This document shows, in pieces, positions 1 to 8,039 of a stretch of DNA of 13,532 bases. Origin of the DNA: Leptospira ellisii (GTDB taxonomy: Bacteria > Spirochaetota > Leptospiria > Leptospirales > Leptospiraceae); assembly GCF_002811955.1 (NCBI RefSeq), contig NZ_NPEF01000102.1, positions 1 through 13,532 of the forward strand, in the 5' to 3' direction. Positions within the stretch are counted from its first letter, which is position 1. The number at the start of each line of letters is the position of its first letter. The position numbers and the translations under genes are program-made. The notes beneath the pieces are model-generated. The model was not told the origin of the DNA. It was given only the letters and a program-made list of their open reading frames with translations, and searched no databases.

Positions 1-46
1 GGTTTGTTGACTGAACGGGATGCGAAAACAATTCTTGTAGTTACGT

Positions 47-1093
47 ATGTCGGAAACAGATCTAAAATCGCCCAAACGATATCCCGTCTCTGTCGCCCCG
101 ATGATGGACTGGACCGATCGTCATTTCCGTTATTTTCTGAGATCGATCTCCAAACATACGTTTCTTTATACGGAGATGGTTCATACCGGCGCGATTTTGA
201 GAGGGGATCGTCATCGTTTTTTGCGGTTTCATCCGGAGGAATTTCCCTTGTCCCTGCAATTGGGAGGGGACGACGCGGTTTCTCTCGCGGAATGTTCCAA
301 GATCGGAGAGGACTACGGTTACTCCGAAATCAACCTCAACGTGGGTTGTCCGAGCGATCGCGTGCGGGAAGGGAATTTCGGCGCCTGTCTGATGCAAACT
401 CCGGAGAAGGTTGCGGAGTTGACGGCGGCCATGAACTCCGCTGTTTCCGTTCCGGTCACGGTAAAGTGCAGGATCGGAATTCCGGGAAAGGACCGTCCCG
501 AGGATTTATATCGATTTATAGAATGCGTTCGCCAAGCGGGTGTTAGACGATTTACCATTCATGCCCGGATCGCGATTTTGGGAGGACTTTCCCCGGCTCA
601 GAATCGGGAAATTCCGCCGTTGCGATACGAGGATGTGGAATCGATCAAACGATCCTTTCCCGATTTGTTGATCGAGGTCAACGGAGGAATCAAAACGATT
701 CCCGAGATGCGCGAACGTCTGAAAACGACGGACGGAGTCATGATCGGAAGGGCCGCGTACGAGACTCCGTATCTTTTTTCGAAAGTGGATTCGATCTTTT
801 TCGGAGAGAAGGATTCTCCCAAAAGCAGAAGGGAAATTTTGGATCGAATGGAGGAATACGTCGAAACGCGGATCGTACAATCCGGGACGGGTAAACCGCA
901 CCACGCATTGCGCGCCGTTTTGGGTTTGTTTCACGGAGAACCGGGAGGCAAACGTTTTCGCAGGATTCTTACGGAACGCATGTATTCGGATTATTCCGCG
1001 AATTTGTTAAGGGAAGCCGCGAACGAGCTTTCCGCTTCGGTTTTGGACGCGATCCCTTCTTCGGAAGAGAACGCGCTTCCCTCCTTCGTTTAA
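47..1093 (+). CDS. dusA: tRNA-dihydrouridine(20/20a) synthase DusA
   Basis: FMN-dependent enzyme of the DusA family, which uses NADPH to reduce uridine 20/20a in the tRNA D-loop; cytoplasmic. The 348 residues match the family's usual length. Visible family motifs are the FMN-barrel start [18 protein letters not shown] (residues 15-32), NVGCPSDRV with the probable catalytic Cys at 101, KCRIG (140-144), the DusA-specific [21 protein letters not shown] (172-192), NGG (212-214), [15 protein letters not shown] (230-244) and the C-terminal tRNA-binding part with [14 protein letters not shown]. The ATG at 47 is the first possible start, because an in-frame TAG lies at 38-40. No clear Shine-Dalgarno sequence precedes it. 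The next gene follows in the same direction about 110 bp later. The family assignment is from motif recognition and is secure; the position specificity follows from the DusA-type motif. Confidence 0.95.
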   Translation: MSETDLKSPKRYPVSVAPMMDWTDRHFRYFLRSISKHTFLYTEMVHTGAILRGDRHRFLRFHPEEFPLSLQLGGDDAVSLAECSKIGEDYGYSEINLNVGCPSDRVREGNFGACLMQTPEKVAELTAAMNSAVSVPVTVKCRIGIPGKDRPEDLYRFIECVRQAGVRRFTIHARIAILGGLSPAQNREIPPLRYEDVESIKRSFPDLLIEVNGGIKTIPEMRERLKTTDGVMIGRAAYETPYLFSKVDSIFFGEKDSPKSRREILDRMEEYVETRIVQSGTGKPHHALRAVLGLFHGEPGGKRFRRILTERMYSDYSANLLREAANELSASVLDAIPSSEENALPSFV

Positions 1094-1204
1094 ACGATCG
1101 TTATCCGAACTTCCGTTTTTTCACGTTAGTTTCTTTCTTTCCGATTCGGGTTTCGAATTTCACTTTACACGACCTGCGAAACGGATACTTTGATTCCTCT
1201 CCGT

Positions 1205-3127
1205 ATGAAGACGATCGTATCCGGAATGTTCCTATTATGTCTGATCGTATCCGACGTTTTTGCCGGTCCGATCGATCCTCAAAGGATACAAACGTTAAAC
1301 GAAGGTTGGGAATATTACGACGCGAACGGTTCCAAATTCCCCGGAATTTTAACCGGGGTCGGTTTAACGAGTCAAGGATTCGAAATTCCGATCCGAGGTC
1401 ATTATAAGATCGAAGTCGCGTATCCCGAATCCTTTCCCTCCGGTTCTCAGGGAATTTTTTTGGATCGTATCCAATCCGCGGACAGGGTTTATTTCAACGA
1501 TAAGCTACTGGGAAATACGGGCGAGATCGATCCGTATTCTCCCGCTTGGTTTCGGAGCCGTCTTTATAAAATTCCTTTGGAATGGATCGAGCGGGGTAAA
1601 CCCAACGTAATCCGGGTGGAGATCCGTTGCGAGGAATACGGATTCCATTGCGGCATCTTCCGCGGGATTCCGAAATTGGGCGATTTCGACGAACTCAAGG
1701 ACACATTGATCCAAGAGGACGCGTTTCAACTCGTTTTGATCGTTTTGTTTCTGGGCGTCTTTTTACAACAGTCCATCTCGTATTCCCTCAACCGTCATTC
1801 GAGGGCCAGCATATTCCTCTCCTTGTCCGCGTTTCTGTTCGTGTTCTGGAGATTGCCTCTGCTGCATAAGGTCCATTACGTGGATATTCCGTTCGGCTTT
1901 TTATCGAGATCCTTCTTTTTTTCGCAGACCGTTTTTCCCTCTTGTATATTATATTTTTTGTATGCGTTGTTTCGAAGAAAGACCGGATGGACCGCGAAGT
2001 TGATACTGAAGTCCAGTCTCGCGGTCGGCGCCCTTCATCTTCTCGATCTGAGCGGCACACATAGGGTGATTCTGGTCTACGTTTGGGAAGGTCTTCTCGT
2101 ACTTTTGGGGATTCTTCTTGTGCCGATCTTCTACACCGAACTGAGAAGGAAGGTGATGGAAGCCATGATCATGGTCGGAGGAGTCGGTCTTCTCGCGATT
2201 TTCGCGATCATAGACATCGTCCTGGATAATCTGACCGGTAAGAATATGTTTCTTTCGCAGTACGGTTTTTTCGCGCTTTTGATTTCCGGAGCGGTGAGCA
2301 TCTCGTATCAGAACGCGCGAGCCCATTCCGAATTAAAAAAATTGAATCTGACCTTGGAGGCGAAAGTGGATCAGAGGACGGAGGAACTGAAACGTCAGAA
2401 CCGCGTCCTTCACGAGGAATTGGAGATGGCCGCCAATCTGCAGACCAGGCTGATTCCTAGATTGGACGGGACGATTCATCGTCTATCGGTCAATTCGGTT
2501 TATATTCCCGTGGATCAGGTCGGCGGGGATTTTCTGGATTATCATATTCTAAATGAGAAAAAGATAATGTTCATCCTCTGCGACGTGCTGGGGCACGGGG
2601 TCGCTTCCGCGTTGGTTTCGTCCATGTTGAAGGTTTCGTTTTTGGAATTGAGCCGTAAGATCGAGGAGCCTTCCCAGATCCTTTCCGAATTGAACGACCG
2701 CATGTTCCAGGTTTTGGAGAAGAATTTCATCTCCGCGTTCGTATGTTTGTACGATTTGGAAAAGGACGAGTTCCGTTATTCGGTCGCGGGTCATCCTCCT
2801 CCGGTTCTTCTCCGCGAATCCGTACCGGAACCGGAATTCCTCAAGGGCCGGGGAATGATTTTGGGAATGGTGAAGAACATAGAGCCGACGACGTATACGA
2901 TTTCGCTCAGAACGGGGGACCGTTTTTTCTTTTATACGGACGGAGTAACGGAAGCGCTCAGTCCGCAGCGGGAAATTTTCGGAGAACAACGTCTGCTCGA
3001 AGTTCTGAAGAATAATTTTTCCAGAAATCCTCGCAACCTTAACGAGGAAATCCTTTCCACGGTGCGATCTTTTTCCTCCTCCAAGATTCCGGACGATCTG
3101 ACGTATCTGACGGTGGACATACTTTAG
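1205..3127 (+). CDS. Membrane sensor PP2C-type (SpoIIE/RsbU) serine phosphatase
   Basis: Predicted signalling phosphatase that would dephosphorylate an anti-anti-sigma-type partner protein. In order: a signal peptide (about 1-20); a periplasmic beta-rich region (about 21-165) resembling 7TMR-DISM-type or jelly-roll sensor domains; about seven membrane helices (about 173-370); a short coiled coil (about 375-420); and a PP2C SpoIIE domain to the end. The metal-site and family motifs are complete: VGGDF (439-443), CDVLGHG (459-465), AGHPPP (528-533), FYTDGVTEA (576-584) and DDLT (630-633). I prefer ATG 1205, which leaves a clean signal peptide; an in-frame TTG at 1190 would add five residues. 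Neither has a clear ribosome binding site. The gene ends at TAG 3125-3127, where an IS-like element begins, so the coding region looks complete. The target sigma-regulator and the periplasmic ligand are unknown. Confidence 0.88.
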   Translation: MKTIVSGMFLLCLIVSDVFAGPIDPQRIQTLNEGWEYYDANGSKFPGILTGVGLTSQGFEIPIRGHYKIEVAYPESFPSGSQGIFLDRIQSADRVYFNDKLLGNTGEIDPYSPAWFRSRLYKIPLEWIERGKPNVIRVEIRCEEYGFHCGIFRGIPKLGDFDELKDTLIQEDAFQLVLIVLFLGVFLQQSISYSLNRHSRASIFLSLSAFLFVFWRLPLLHKVHYVDIPFGFLSRSFFFSQTVFPSCILYFLYALFRRKTGWTAKLILKSSLAVGALHLLDLSGTHRVILVYVWEGLLVLLGILLVPIFYTELRRKVMEAMIMVGGVGLLAIFAIIDIVLDNLTGKNMFLSQYGFFALLISGAVSISYQNARAHSELKKLNLTLEAKVDQRTEELKRQNRVLHEELEMAANLQTRLIPRLDGTIHRLSVNSVYIPVDQVGGDFLDYHILNEKKIMFILCDVLGHGVASALVSSMLKVSFLELSRKIEEPSQILSELNDRMFQVLEKNFISAFVCLYDLEKDEFRYSVAGHPPPVLLRESVPEPEFLKGRGMILGMVKNIEPTTYTISLRTGDRFFFYTDGVTEALSPQREIFGEQRLLEVLKNNFSRNPRNLNEEILSTVRSFSSSKIPDDLTYLTVDIL

Positions 3128-3218
3128 AAATTCCTTTCTTACATTTCGCACAGAGCCAAATCCTCACTCCAATCCGTTTCTTCGAAACGTTCTTGGAGCG
3201 AAGATTTCCACAGCTCCT
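3123..3218 (+). repeat. Imperfect direct repeat, left copy (about 95 bp)
   Basis: This stretch resembles 4349-4443 in the same orientation. Both begin TTTAGAAATTC, share ATTTCGCACA about 20 bases in, then AAATC, ATCCGTTT and TTGGA-CGA-GATTT, with one single-base gap. Identity by eye is about 70 percent. The reading frame of the transposase is offset between the copies, so the likeness is at DNA level. Under the IS model this copy is the left end of the element. Confidence 0.55.
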
Positions 3219-4348
3219 GTAAGAAGCGGAAAACTACAATATATCCACACTCCGTCGCTTTCCAAATCACCTAAATCAAAATCACTCACTGCTAAAGATC
3301 GCTTTAACCTAAAATTCCCTCACTTAAACACCGACTATTATACTCAAATCACTAAGAACTTATTATCTACCCTTTATCCTAAGAATTGTCCTGACTGTAA
3401 AATCCCTCTGACTAAGGAAGTGTCCACGAGAGAGAATGTAATTCGTTGTCCTGAGTGTAATTACTTAGAATCAAGAACGTCCGGAACACCTTTAGAACAT
3501 TTAAAATTACCGTTGTGGGTGTTCTCCTACCTCTTAATTGAATCGATTGAACTCTTTCCATTAGGTCTTTCTGCATCCGCTATTTGTCGAAAGTTATCTG
3601 TCTCGAAGAATACTGGAACGTTACTTAAAAGACGACTACAGATTTTCTTAAGTGATTTGATTCCATTGATTAAAGACGAGATGGTAAAGGATCTGAAGAA
3701 AGCCTGGAAAGGTAGGAAATTACCAGAATCAGGCGATTTAAAGGCTTTTATCAAAGGTAAACCAGTAGTTCATACTGATACGTTAGCTATCTTCAGTGCT
3801 TCTCAAAGAGCGAATGGATATCGAAAGAGATTTAAACACAAGGGTCAAACTGCTTCTATTTACTTAACAGATTCAGTTGCTGAAGAGAAGGGTAAGTATC
3901 AGATCGGAACTCTTGTTCACACACTTGCTATTAAGGGTGGTCCAGTGATTCTTTCTTCTATTCCCGATCAGAAACAAAAGAGTATTCAACCTCTATTTGA
4001 TTTTCTTCCTGAAGATGTTCCTTTGTTTGCAGATGAAGGAATTCCTTGGATGGAACGATACAACAAGAACTTCAGAAGCATCAATCACTCAGCTCGTGCT
4101 AAAGATGGTAAGAGAAATGTGTGGGGAAAGAATCGCTGGTCTGAGAATGGAATTCACACTCAAGTAGCTGAAGGAATTCAAAGAAGTATTAAGTATTCTT
4201 TCCTTGCTTCTTACAGTTATATTCGACCTGAGAATAGTATTCTCTATTTGAATGAGTATTCGGCTTTGAAAGGAATTCGAGTCTATGGTTTAGAAAGACT
4301 CGTTGGAAAGAAAAAGATAGAGAAATTGCGAAATGTAGGGAAGGGATA
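3131..4348 (+). mobile_element. IS1595-like insertion sequence (approximate ends)
   Basis: The stretch is clearly more AT-rich than its neighbours and carries an IS1595-type DDE transposase. Candidate terminal inverted repeats are 3131-3150 and 4327-4346, matching at 17 of 20 positions and sharing TACATTTCGCA exactly in inverted orientation. The octamer TTTAGAAA occurs at 3123-3130 and 4349-4356, just outside these ends, as expected for the 8-bp target duplication of this family, although two extra bases lie between the right repeat and its copy. If correct, the element is about 1.2 kb and landed on the stop codon of the phosphatase gene. Caution: the octamer is also part of a longer imperfect direct repeat, so the ends are tentative. 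Confidence 0.55.
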
Positions 4349-4505
4349 TTTAGAAATTCACTTCTCTATTTCGCACAACGTGAAATCTGAATTCCGATCC
4401 GTTTTTTTGCGAAGTTTTTGGAACGAGGATTTTTGCGGCTCTTCGCACTTCCCCGATGAAAACGACCATGACTGTCCGTATTTTCGGATCGTATCACTAT
4501 CATAG
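3420..4505 (+). pseudogene. IS1595-family transposase, start codon missing
   Basis: DDE transposase of the IS1595 type. Numbered from GTG 3420, there is an HTH-like part (about 49-73), then the catalytic acids D120 (VHTDTLAIFS), D205 (LFADEGIPWM) and E251 (HTQVAEGIQRSIKYSF). GTG 3420 cannot be the natural start: the zinc ribbon needs a CPDC pair encoded just upstream at about 3387-3398, partnered by CPEC at residues 10-13, and the same frame is open back to 3111. No ATG, GTG or TTG occurs between 3111 and 3420. ATC 3243, preceded by a purine-rich AAGCGGAAAA, is one place where a start could have been lost. The last 52 or so residues (from about 4347) run past the apparent right end of the element into flanking sequence, so the native C-terminus is probably earlier. 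The core is intact; expression is doubtful. Confidence 0.7.
4349..4443 (+). repeat. Imperfect direct repeat, right copy (about 95 bp)
   Basis: Partner of 3123-3218. It lies just outside the apparent right inverted repeat of the IS, yet resembles the left end of that IS, including a degenerate version of its terminal repeat. It may be the remnant of a second, diverged element in tandem, or a chromosomal repeat into which the IS inserted. Confidence 0.5.
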
Positions 4506-4520
4506 AAAGGCGGTGAAAGC

Positions 4521-5156
4521 ATGCATTTACTATTGGGCGTTACCGATTTGATATTGGCTTTAGAGCTTCTTGCAAGCTTAGGCAGCTTCGGTAGGCCAAG
4601 GGGCCCCGAGCTTTATAAGCGGATTCCGAACGCGGATAGAACTTATATTAAATTTAATATTGTCGCGCCTGAAATCCACGATCCGGACGACGAACCCAAA
4701 AGGAAAAAAAGCGTTCATTTCAAGTTAAGCGCGCGCTGGTATGAAAAAGGATGGATCGGGGAAATCGCTTATCCTTTGATGAGTCCCGGGGCCGATTTTT
4801 GGAGGAATCAAAATCAAGTCCTCATTCAGGAATATTCGTCTTACGAATATGTGAGTTTTTACGAAGGTTGCGATTATAGAATGCCCGCTCCGGTCGGGAA
4901 GACCACGTATGAATTCAAATTTTTTAATTCTATGGGGAAACGCCCGCAGAGGAGCGAACAGTATTATCGAAAAATCGACCTACCTCCGAATCATTCCATT
5001 CGTTTGAAAATTATCCTCGCCGAACCGCCGTATCCGAATCCTAAAAATTGGATGGAAAGATCCGCAAACGGAAACATGGCCGAGTATGAAATCGTCACCG
5101 CTGTGGAACCGAATCCTGAAAACGATTTCGATAGACCGTGTGAAATTCCGAAATGA
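4521..5156 (+). CDS. Hypothetical protein with hydrophobic N-terminus
   Basis: I do not recognise this 211-residue protein. It begins with a hydrophobic stretch (about residues 2-23) that could be an uncleaved anchor or a poor signal peptide. The remainder is soluble-looking and rich in Tyr, Trp, Pro and charged residues, with a basic patch EPKRKK at 58-63 and a single Cys (116) before Cys 207 near the end. The start is supported by a purine-rich GAAAGGCGGTGAAAG directly before ATG 4521. Codon use fits the surrounding genome, not the IS. It lies 170 bp past the apparent IS end, with no close downstream gene. Because the N-terminus is unusual for an exported protein and the IS is near, the 5' end may have been rearranged; this is inference. 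Confidence 0.6.
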   Translation: MHLLLGVTDLILALELLASLGSFGRPRGPELYKRIPNADRTYIKFNIVAPEIHDPDDEPKRKKSVHFKLSARWYEKGWIGEIAYPLMSPGADFWRNQNQVLIQEYSSYEYVSFYEGCDYRMPAPVGKTTYEFKFFNSMGKRPQRSEQYYRKIDLPPNHSIRLKIILAEPPYPNPKNWMERSANGNMAEYEIVTAVEPNPENDFDRPCEIPK

Positions 5157-5505
5157 TCCCGATTCGATCGGGGAATAAATTGCTATACAATCGAAGTCGA
5201 TCCGTTTATTTTAGCAATCGATTTTATAAAACGAATTGACAAATAGCTCTTGATACATACGGTTTGCGAATTCGATTCTAAACATTTGAAAGACATCAAT
5301 CCTTAATTCGTTATGCGCTCGTAAAAACGTGGAACACCATCAATATACGAGAGTCATTAAAGCGAAGTCTTGAAAGAATTCATACTTTTCGTTTTTACTC
5401 TGCAGTCGACGTAAGATGCGGCATCATTTTCCCGTCTCCTTGAATAAGGCGAAAAATGGGATCATCTGAGTTTATATCGGAATAGTTTTTTTAATAAGAG
5501 GAAAA
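5157..5505. other. Gene-free stretch of about 350 bp
   Basis: No convincing coding frame on either strand. A short inverted repeat CCCGAT-TCG-ATCGGG (5158-5172) follows the stop codon of the upstream gene but lacks a T-tract, so it is a weak terminator candidate. A TTGACA at 5236-5241 resembles a -35 box without a good -10 at normal distance. Nearer the next gene is the palindrome GATGC-G-GCATC (5415-5425), and from it a possible stem: CATTTTC (5425-5431) with GAAAAATG (5451-5458), enclosing CCTT-GAAT-AAGG. These could regulate the signalling genes that start at 5506, but nothing proves it. Confidence 0.35.
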
Positions 5506-6108
5506 ATGGAACATACAACTTTTGAAAAAGGTATTTTTACCACCGGAGCATCCGTCCAATCCATGCTCAGCGGTTTTGGATCCTTTAAAACTTCTGCACT
5601 GCGTATGATGGCTGAAGAAGGGATCGGTGAAAAAAACTCAGCAGGCGAATGGGAGATTTCTTCGGAAAAATGGTACAGTACGGAAGCGTTTTTACGTGTG
5701 TTCAAAAAAATAGCCGATAAGCTCGGAGCGGCACAGCTCAAGGCGATCGGATACAAAGTGCCCGAAAACGCGGTGTTTCCTCCTTGGGTTAAGGATATCC
5801 ATTCTGCGATCCAGTCGATCGACATCGCATTTCATTTGAATCATTCACGAGACGGTAAAAATCCCATGTTCGACATCAATACAGGCGTCATGCAGGAGGG
5901 AATCGGTCATTACGGATACGAACCCGTCGAAGGTGAAAAAAAAATCATCTGCGTATGCTCGAATCCGTATCAGTCCGCGTTTGATCAGGGAATCATAGAA
6001 TGTATGGCCACGAAATTCGAACCTACTGCAAGAGTCTCGATCGATGAATCGAAGCCGATGCGCAGCAAAGGGGCGAGTTCGGATACGTTCGTCATTACGT
6101 GGATGTAA
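5506..6108 (+). CDS. Putative soluble sensor protein paired with adjacent MCP
   Basis: A 200-residue cytoplasmic-looking protein with no signal peptide or membrane helix. I cannot name its family securely. The C-terminal half (about 140-199), with CSNPYQSAFDQGIIECMATKF followed by an acidic linker and a final FVITW strand, is laid out like the ligand-sensing V4R and related haem/NO-type alpha-beta domains. However, the Cys pair common in the last part of V4R is absent (PMRSKGASSD). Histidines at 110, 113 and 136 could bind a ligand or metal. The start is well supported by AAGAGG (5496-5501), four bases before ATG 5506. The chemotaxis receptor gene begins at or within six bases of its stop codon, so the two are almost certainly co-transcribed and translationally coupled. 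Inference: it senses a cytoplasmic signal and passes it to that receptor. Confidence 0.65.
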   Translation: MEHTTFEKGIFTTGASVQSMLSGFGSFKTSALRMMAEEGIGEKNSAGEWEISSEKWYSTEAFLRVFKKIADKLGAAQLKAIGYKVPENAVFPPWVKDIHSAIQSIDIAFHLNHSRDGKNPMFDINTGVMQEGIGHYGYEPVEGEKKIICVCSNPYQSAFDQGIIECMATKFEPTARVSIDESKPMRSKGASSDTFVITWM

Positions 6109-6113
6109 ATAAG

Positions 6114-7340
6114 ATGTTTCTCTTCTTTATCAGCCAGATTGTCGCCGGCGCTTTCGCTTTCGGCCTGCTCGTTTTAGAGGAGAATCATAGATCTTTTTCT
6201 TATATCAGCATAATTTCAATTCAAACGATTACGGCTTTGCTGACTTTTGTCCTGTTTTGTCGACGTTCTTTAAGCGACGTTTCCGCATATGCAGATGAAA
6301 TCCGTTCCACTTTCGGGATCAGCGTCGACGGAACCGAGGCTCGAAGGCGCACTCATATTTCCATTCTTAGCATTTTGCACGAAGACTTAGTGAGAAACAA
6401 AACCCGCATAGATCAGGAAGTAGTAAAAATTCAAGATCGACTGCAAAGCACAAATTCTTTCTTTCTTAAAACGCGGGAAAAATTGGAAAAATTAAGCGAT
6501 TTTTTTAAAGGCAGTTCGGATAATATTTCCGTAATCGCAGCCTCTCACGAAGAAATTTTCGCATCCATCAAGCAGATTTCCGGATCCTTAAGCAACCAAA
6601 GCAAAGAATTGATCGATATCAGCGCCAACGTATCCGGACTTTGTCTAGTAACCGAGGAGATCGCTTCTGCGGCTAAGGGAGTTCAGGAACTGAGCGAAGA
6701 AGCGGCCGATTTTGCGAGGAACGGAAAGCAAGCCGCACTGAAAGCTACCGAACGTTTTCAGGAACAGGTCGGACGATCTTCCAATATTCAAAAAATTATC
6801 GAAATGATTCGGGAAATTTCCGACAAAACAAATCTTCTCGCCTTGAATGCCGCAATCGAAGCAGCCCGCGCAGGGCAGCATGGATTGGGTTTTTCCGTCG
6901 TCGCGGACGAAATCAATAAACTCGCGAGCTTGACGATGAGCCGAGTGAACGAAATTTCAAAAGACGTAAGCGCAATGCTTTCCGCGCAAAGCGAAGGTCA
7001 TAAATTGGTGACTGCTTCGACATCGCATATGGAATCCATCGCCGATTCCGTGGAAAGAATCCGCGAGTTTTTGCGTACTATGAATACTATGATCGAAGAA
7101 CAACTCGACGGTACTCGAGGAATGGCTTTGACGGTCAATTCAGTAACCGAGGGTTCTTTACAAATCGATCGAGCCATCAACGAACAAAACTTGGCATTGA
7201 GAGAGCTCAATCAAGGGGTCAATCGGCTTGTGATCGATCTCAATGACGCCTCTGTGGACAGTGATTCCACTTCTCGATCCACGAATGAAACTTTGATCGA
7301 TTCCCGACACGATATTGAATCGCGAGAAGACGAACTTTGA
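6114..7340 (+). CDS. Methyl-accepting chemotaxis protein without periplasmic sensor domain
   Basis: Chemoreceptor that would control the CheA kinase. From ATG 6114 it is 408 residues: two hydrophobic helices (about 1-20 and 29-49) separated by only about eight residues, no recognisable HAMP domain, a helical linker, then the long MA signalling coiled coil. The CheA/CheW-binding hairpin tip is plain (about 236-266: [18 protein letters not shown] followed by [11 protein letters not shown]). There is no NWETF-like CheR-tethering tail; the protein ends ESREDEL. An alternative GTG start at 6099 overlaps the upstream gene by ten bases and adds five residues; I prefer ATG 6114, five bases after the upstream TAA, as a coupled start. 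With no periplasmic domain, it probably relies on a partner such as the preceding protein for its input. Confidence 0.88.
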   Translation: MFLFFISQIVAGAFAFGLLVLEENHRSFSYISIISIQTITALLTFVLFCRRSLSDVSAYADEIRSTFGISVDGTEARRRTHISILSILHEDLVRNKTRIDQEVVKIQDRLQSTNSFFLKTREKLEKLSDFFKGSSDNISVIAASHEEIFASIKQISGSLSNQSKELIDISANVSGLCLVTEEIASAAKGVQELSEEAADFARNGKQAALKATERFQEQVGRSSNIQKIIEMIREISDKTNLLALNAAIEAARAGQHGLGFSVVADEINKLASLTMSRVNEISKDVSAMLSAQSEGHKLVTASTSHMESIADSVERIREFLRTMNTMIEEQLDGTRGMALTVNSVTEGSLQIDRAINEQNLALRELNQGVNRLVIDLNDASVDSDSTSRSTNETLIDSRHDIESREDEL

Positions 7341-7740
7341 TCCGGTGGAAATTCCGCAGATACCTCGCCTTGATTTTGAACTGAATTTTCATGAACTGCG
7401 AGATTCCGGCTCTTCGAAGGATGTGGATGTTATACATTCTGCAACTTCGATGAACGTCGCAAATTCTGCTTCTATTTCGGATATTGCAAGGGAACTGCCT
7501 TTGAAAGAGAGCTCCTTTTTCTCGCGCTTCGATTTGGGAGACGGCATCGCATACAAGGGTAAGTCCTTGTGGGAAGGGATCTCGTTTTTGCCTCCGGGAC
7601 TTTTGTCTTCCCGCAAAACGAAAGGTGTACGGACCAGACTTCCTCTTGGAGAGGATTTCGTTTTGGATGGTTCGCTTGTGTGGAAGGGTAGTGTGCGGGT
7701 TGAGTTGGATTTCGAGAGCAGAACGGAGCGGTTTGGGTAG
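7315..7740 (+). CDS. Possible PilZ-like protein at end of the chemoreceptor operon
   Basis: A 141-residue frame with codon use like its neighbours. The C-terminal part has a weak PilZ-like pattern: WEGISFLPPG (about 86-95), then RTRLPLGEDFVLDGSLVWKG followed by VRVELDF, which resembles the strand order of cyclic-di-GMP-binding PilZ domains. The usual RxxxR and DxSxxG residues are not clearly present, so ligand binding is doubtful. The start is uncertain: TTG 7315 overlaps the chemoreceptor gene by 26 bases, GTG 7345 follows its stop by four bases, and ATG 7450 is internal; none has a good ribosome binding site. Its last codons overlap the beginning of an NHL-repeat remnant read in another frame, so the C-terminus may have been cut or fused by recombination. 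Confidence 0.5.
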   Translation: MNREKTNFDPVEIPQIPRLDFELNFHELRDSGSSKDVDVIHSATSMNVANSASISDIARELPLKESSFFSRFDLGDGIAYKGKSLWEGISFLPPGLLSSRKTKGVRTRLPLGEDFVLDGSLVWKGSVRVELDFESRTERFG

Positions 7741-7955
7741 AGGATAAGGGTAATATGAGGGCGATCCGTTTTTCTCCTCCCTTTTCGAACGGTCAAGCGG
7801 CGGATAACGTGATCGGCGAACCGAATCTTACGAAGCCGAATACGACATCGATCGTTTCCGACAGTCGGATCGTAAGCACTTTTTCCGTGACCGCGACGCC
7901 GTGCGGTTTATGGGTCGCCGATTCCACCAGTAATCGGATGCTTTTTTTCCCTTAA
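7704..7955 (+). pseudogene. 3' remnant of an NHL-repeat protein gene
   Basis: The frame open from 7704 to the TAA at 7953-7955 encodes NGAVWVEDKGNMRAIRFSPPF, FSNGQAADNVIGEPNL and GLWVADSTSNRMLFFP. These are the hallmark strings of NHL beta-propeller proteins, of which Leptospira has many, and the ending at FFP is a natural C-terminus for such proteins. Just upstream the frame is closed by TGA 7701 and TAG 7689, and no other propeller blades are seen, so most of the gene is gone. An internal ATG at 7755 could in principle start a 66-residue peptide, but there is no reason to think it is functional. Confidence 0.65.
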
Positions 7956-7957
7956 AC

Positions 7958-7987
7958 CGATTCTTTTCGAATCGACTTCGAATCGAA
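7958..7987. repeat. TCGAATCGA repeats and short hairpin before the MBL-fold gene
   Basis: CGATTC (7958-7963) can pair with GAATCG (7969-7974) across a TTTTC loop, and the TCGAATCGA sequence recurs directly afterwards. It sits between the NHL remnant and the downstream hydrolase gene. It could be a weak terminator or an operator; the sequence does not decide. Confidence 0.25.
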
Positions 7988-8039
7988 AGATGTCTATTCT
8001 ATTGTTTCGAAACGCTCATTTTAGAACGAGGAGTCCTAT

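Noticed and set aside
1..46. TTGACT (7-12) as a -35 box for dusA
   Set aside because: No good -10 box at the right distance, and the window edge prevents a fair judgement.
1093..1102. Palindrome AACGATCGTT right after the dusA stop as a terminator
   Set aside because: With a minimum loop only three pairs remain; CGATCG is common throughout this genome.
2549..3151. Minus-strand frame of 200 codons over the PP2C domain
   Set aside because: It is antisense to intact PP2C motifs and Arg/Glu-rich, with no recognisable domain.
5506..6108. Calling the soluble sensor an H-NOX haem protein
   Set aside because: The YxSxR motif of H-NOX is absent and the His spacing does not fit.
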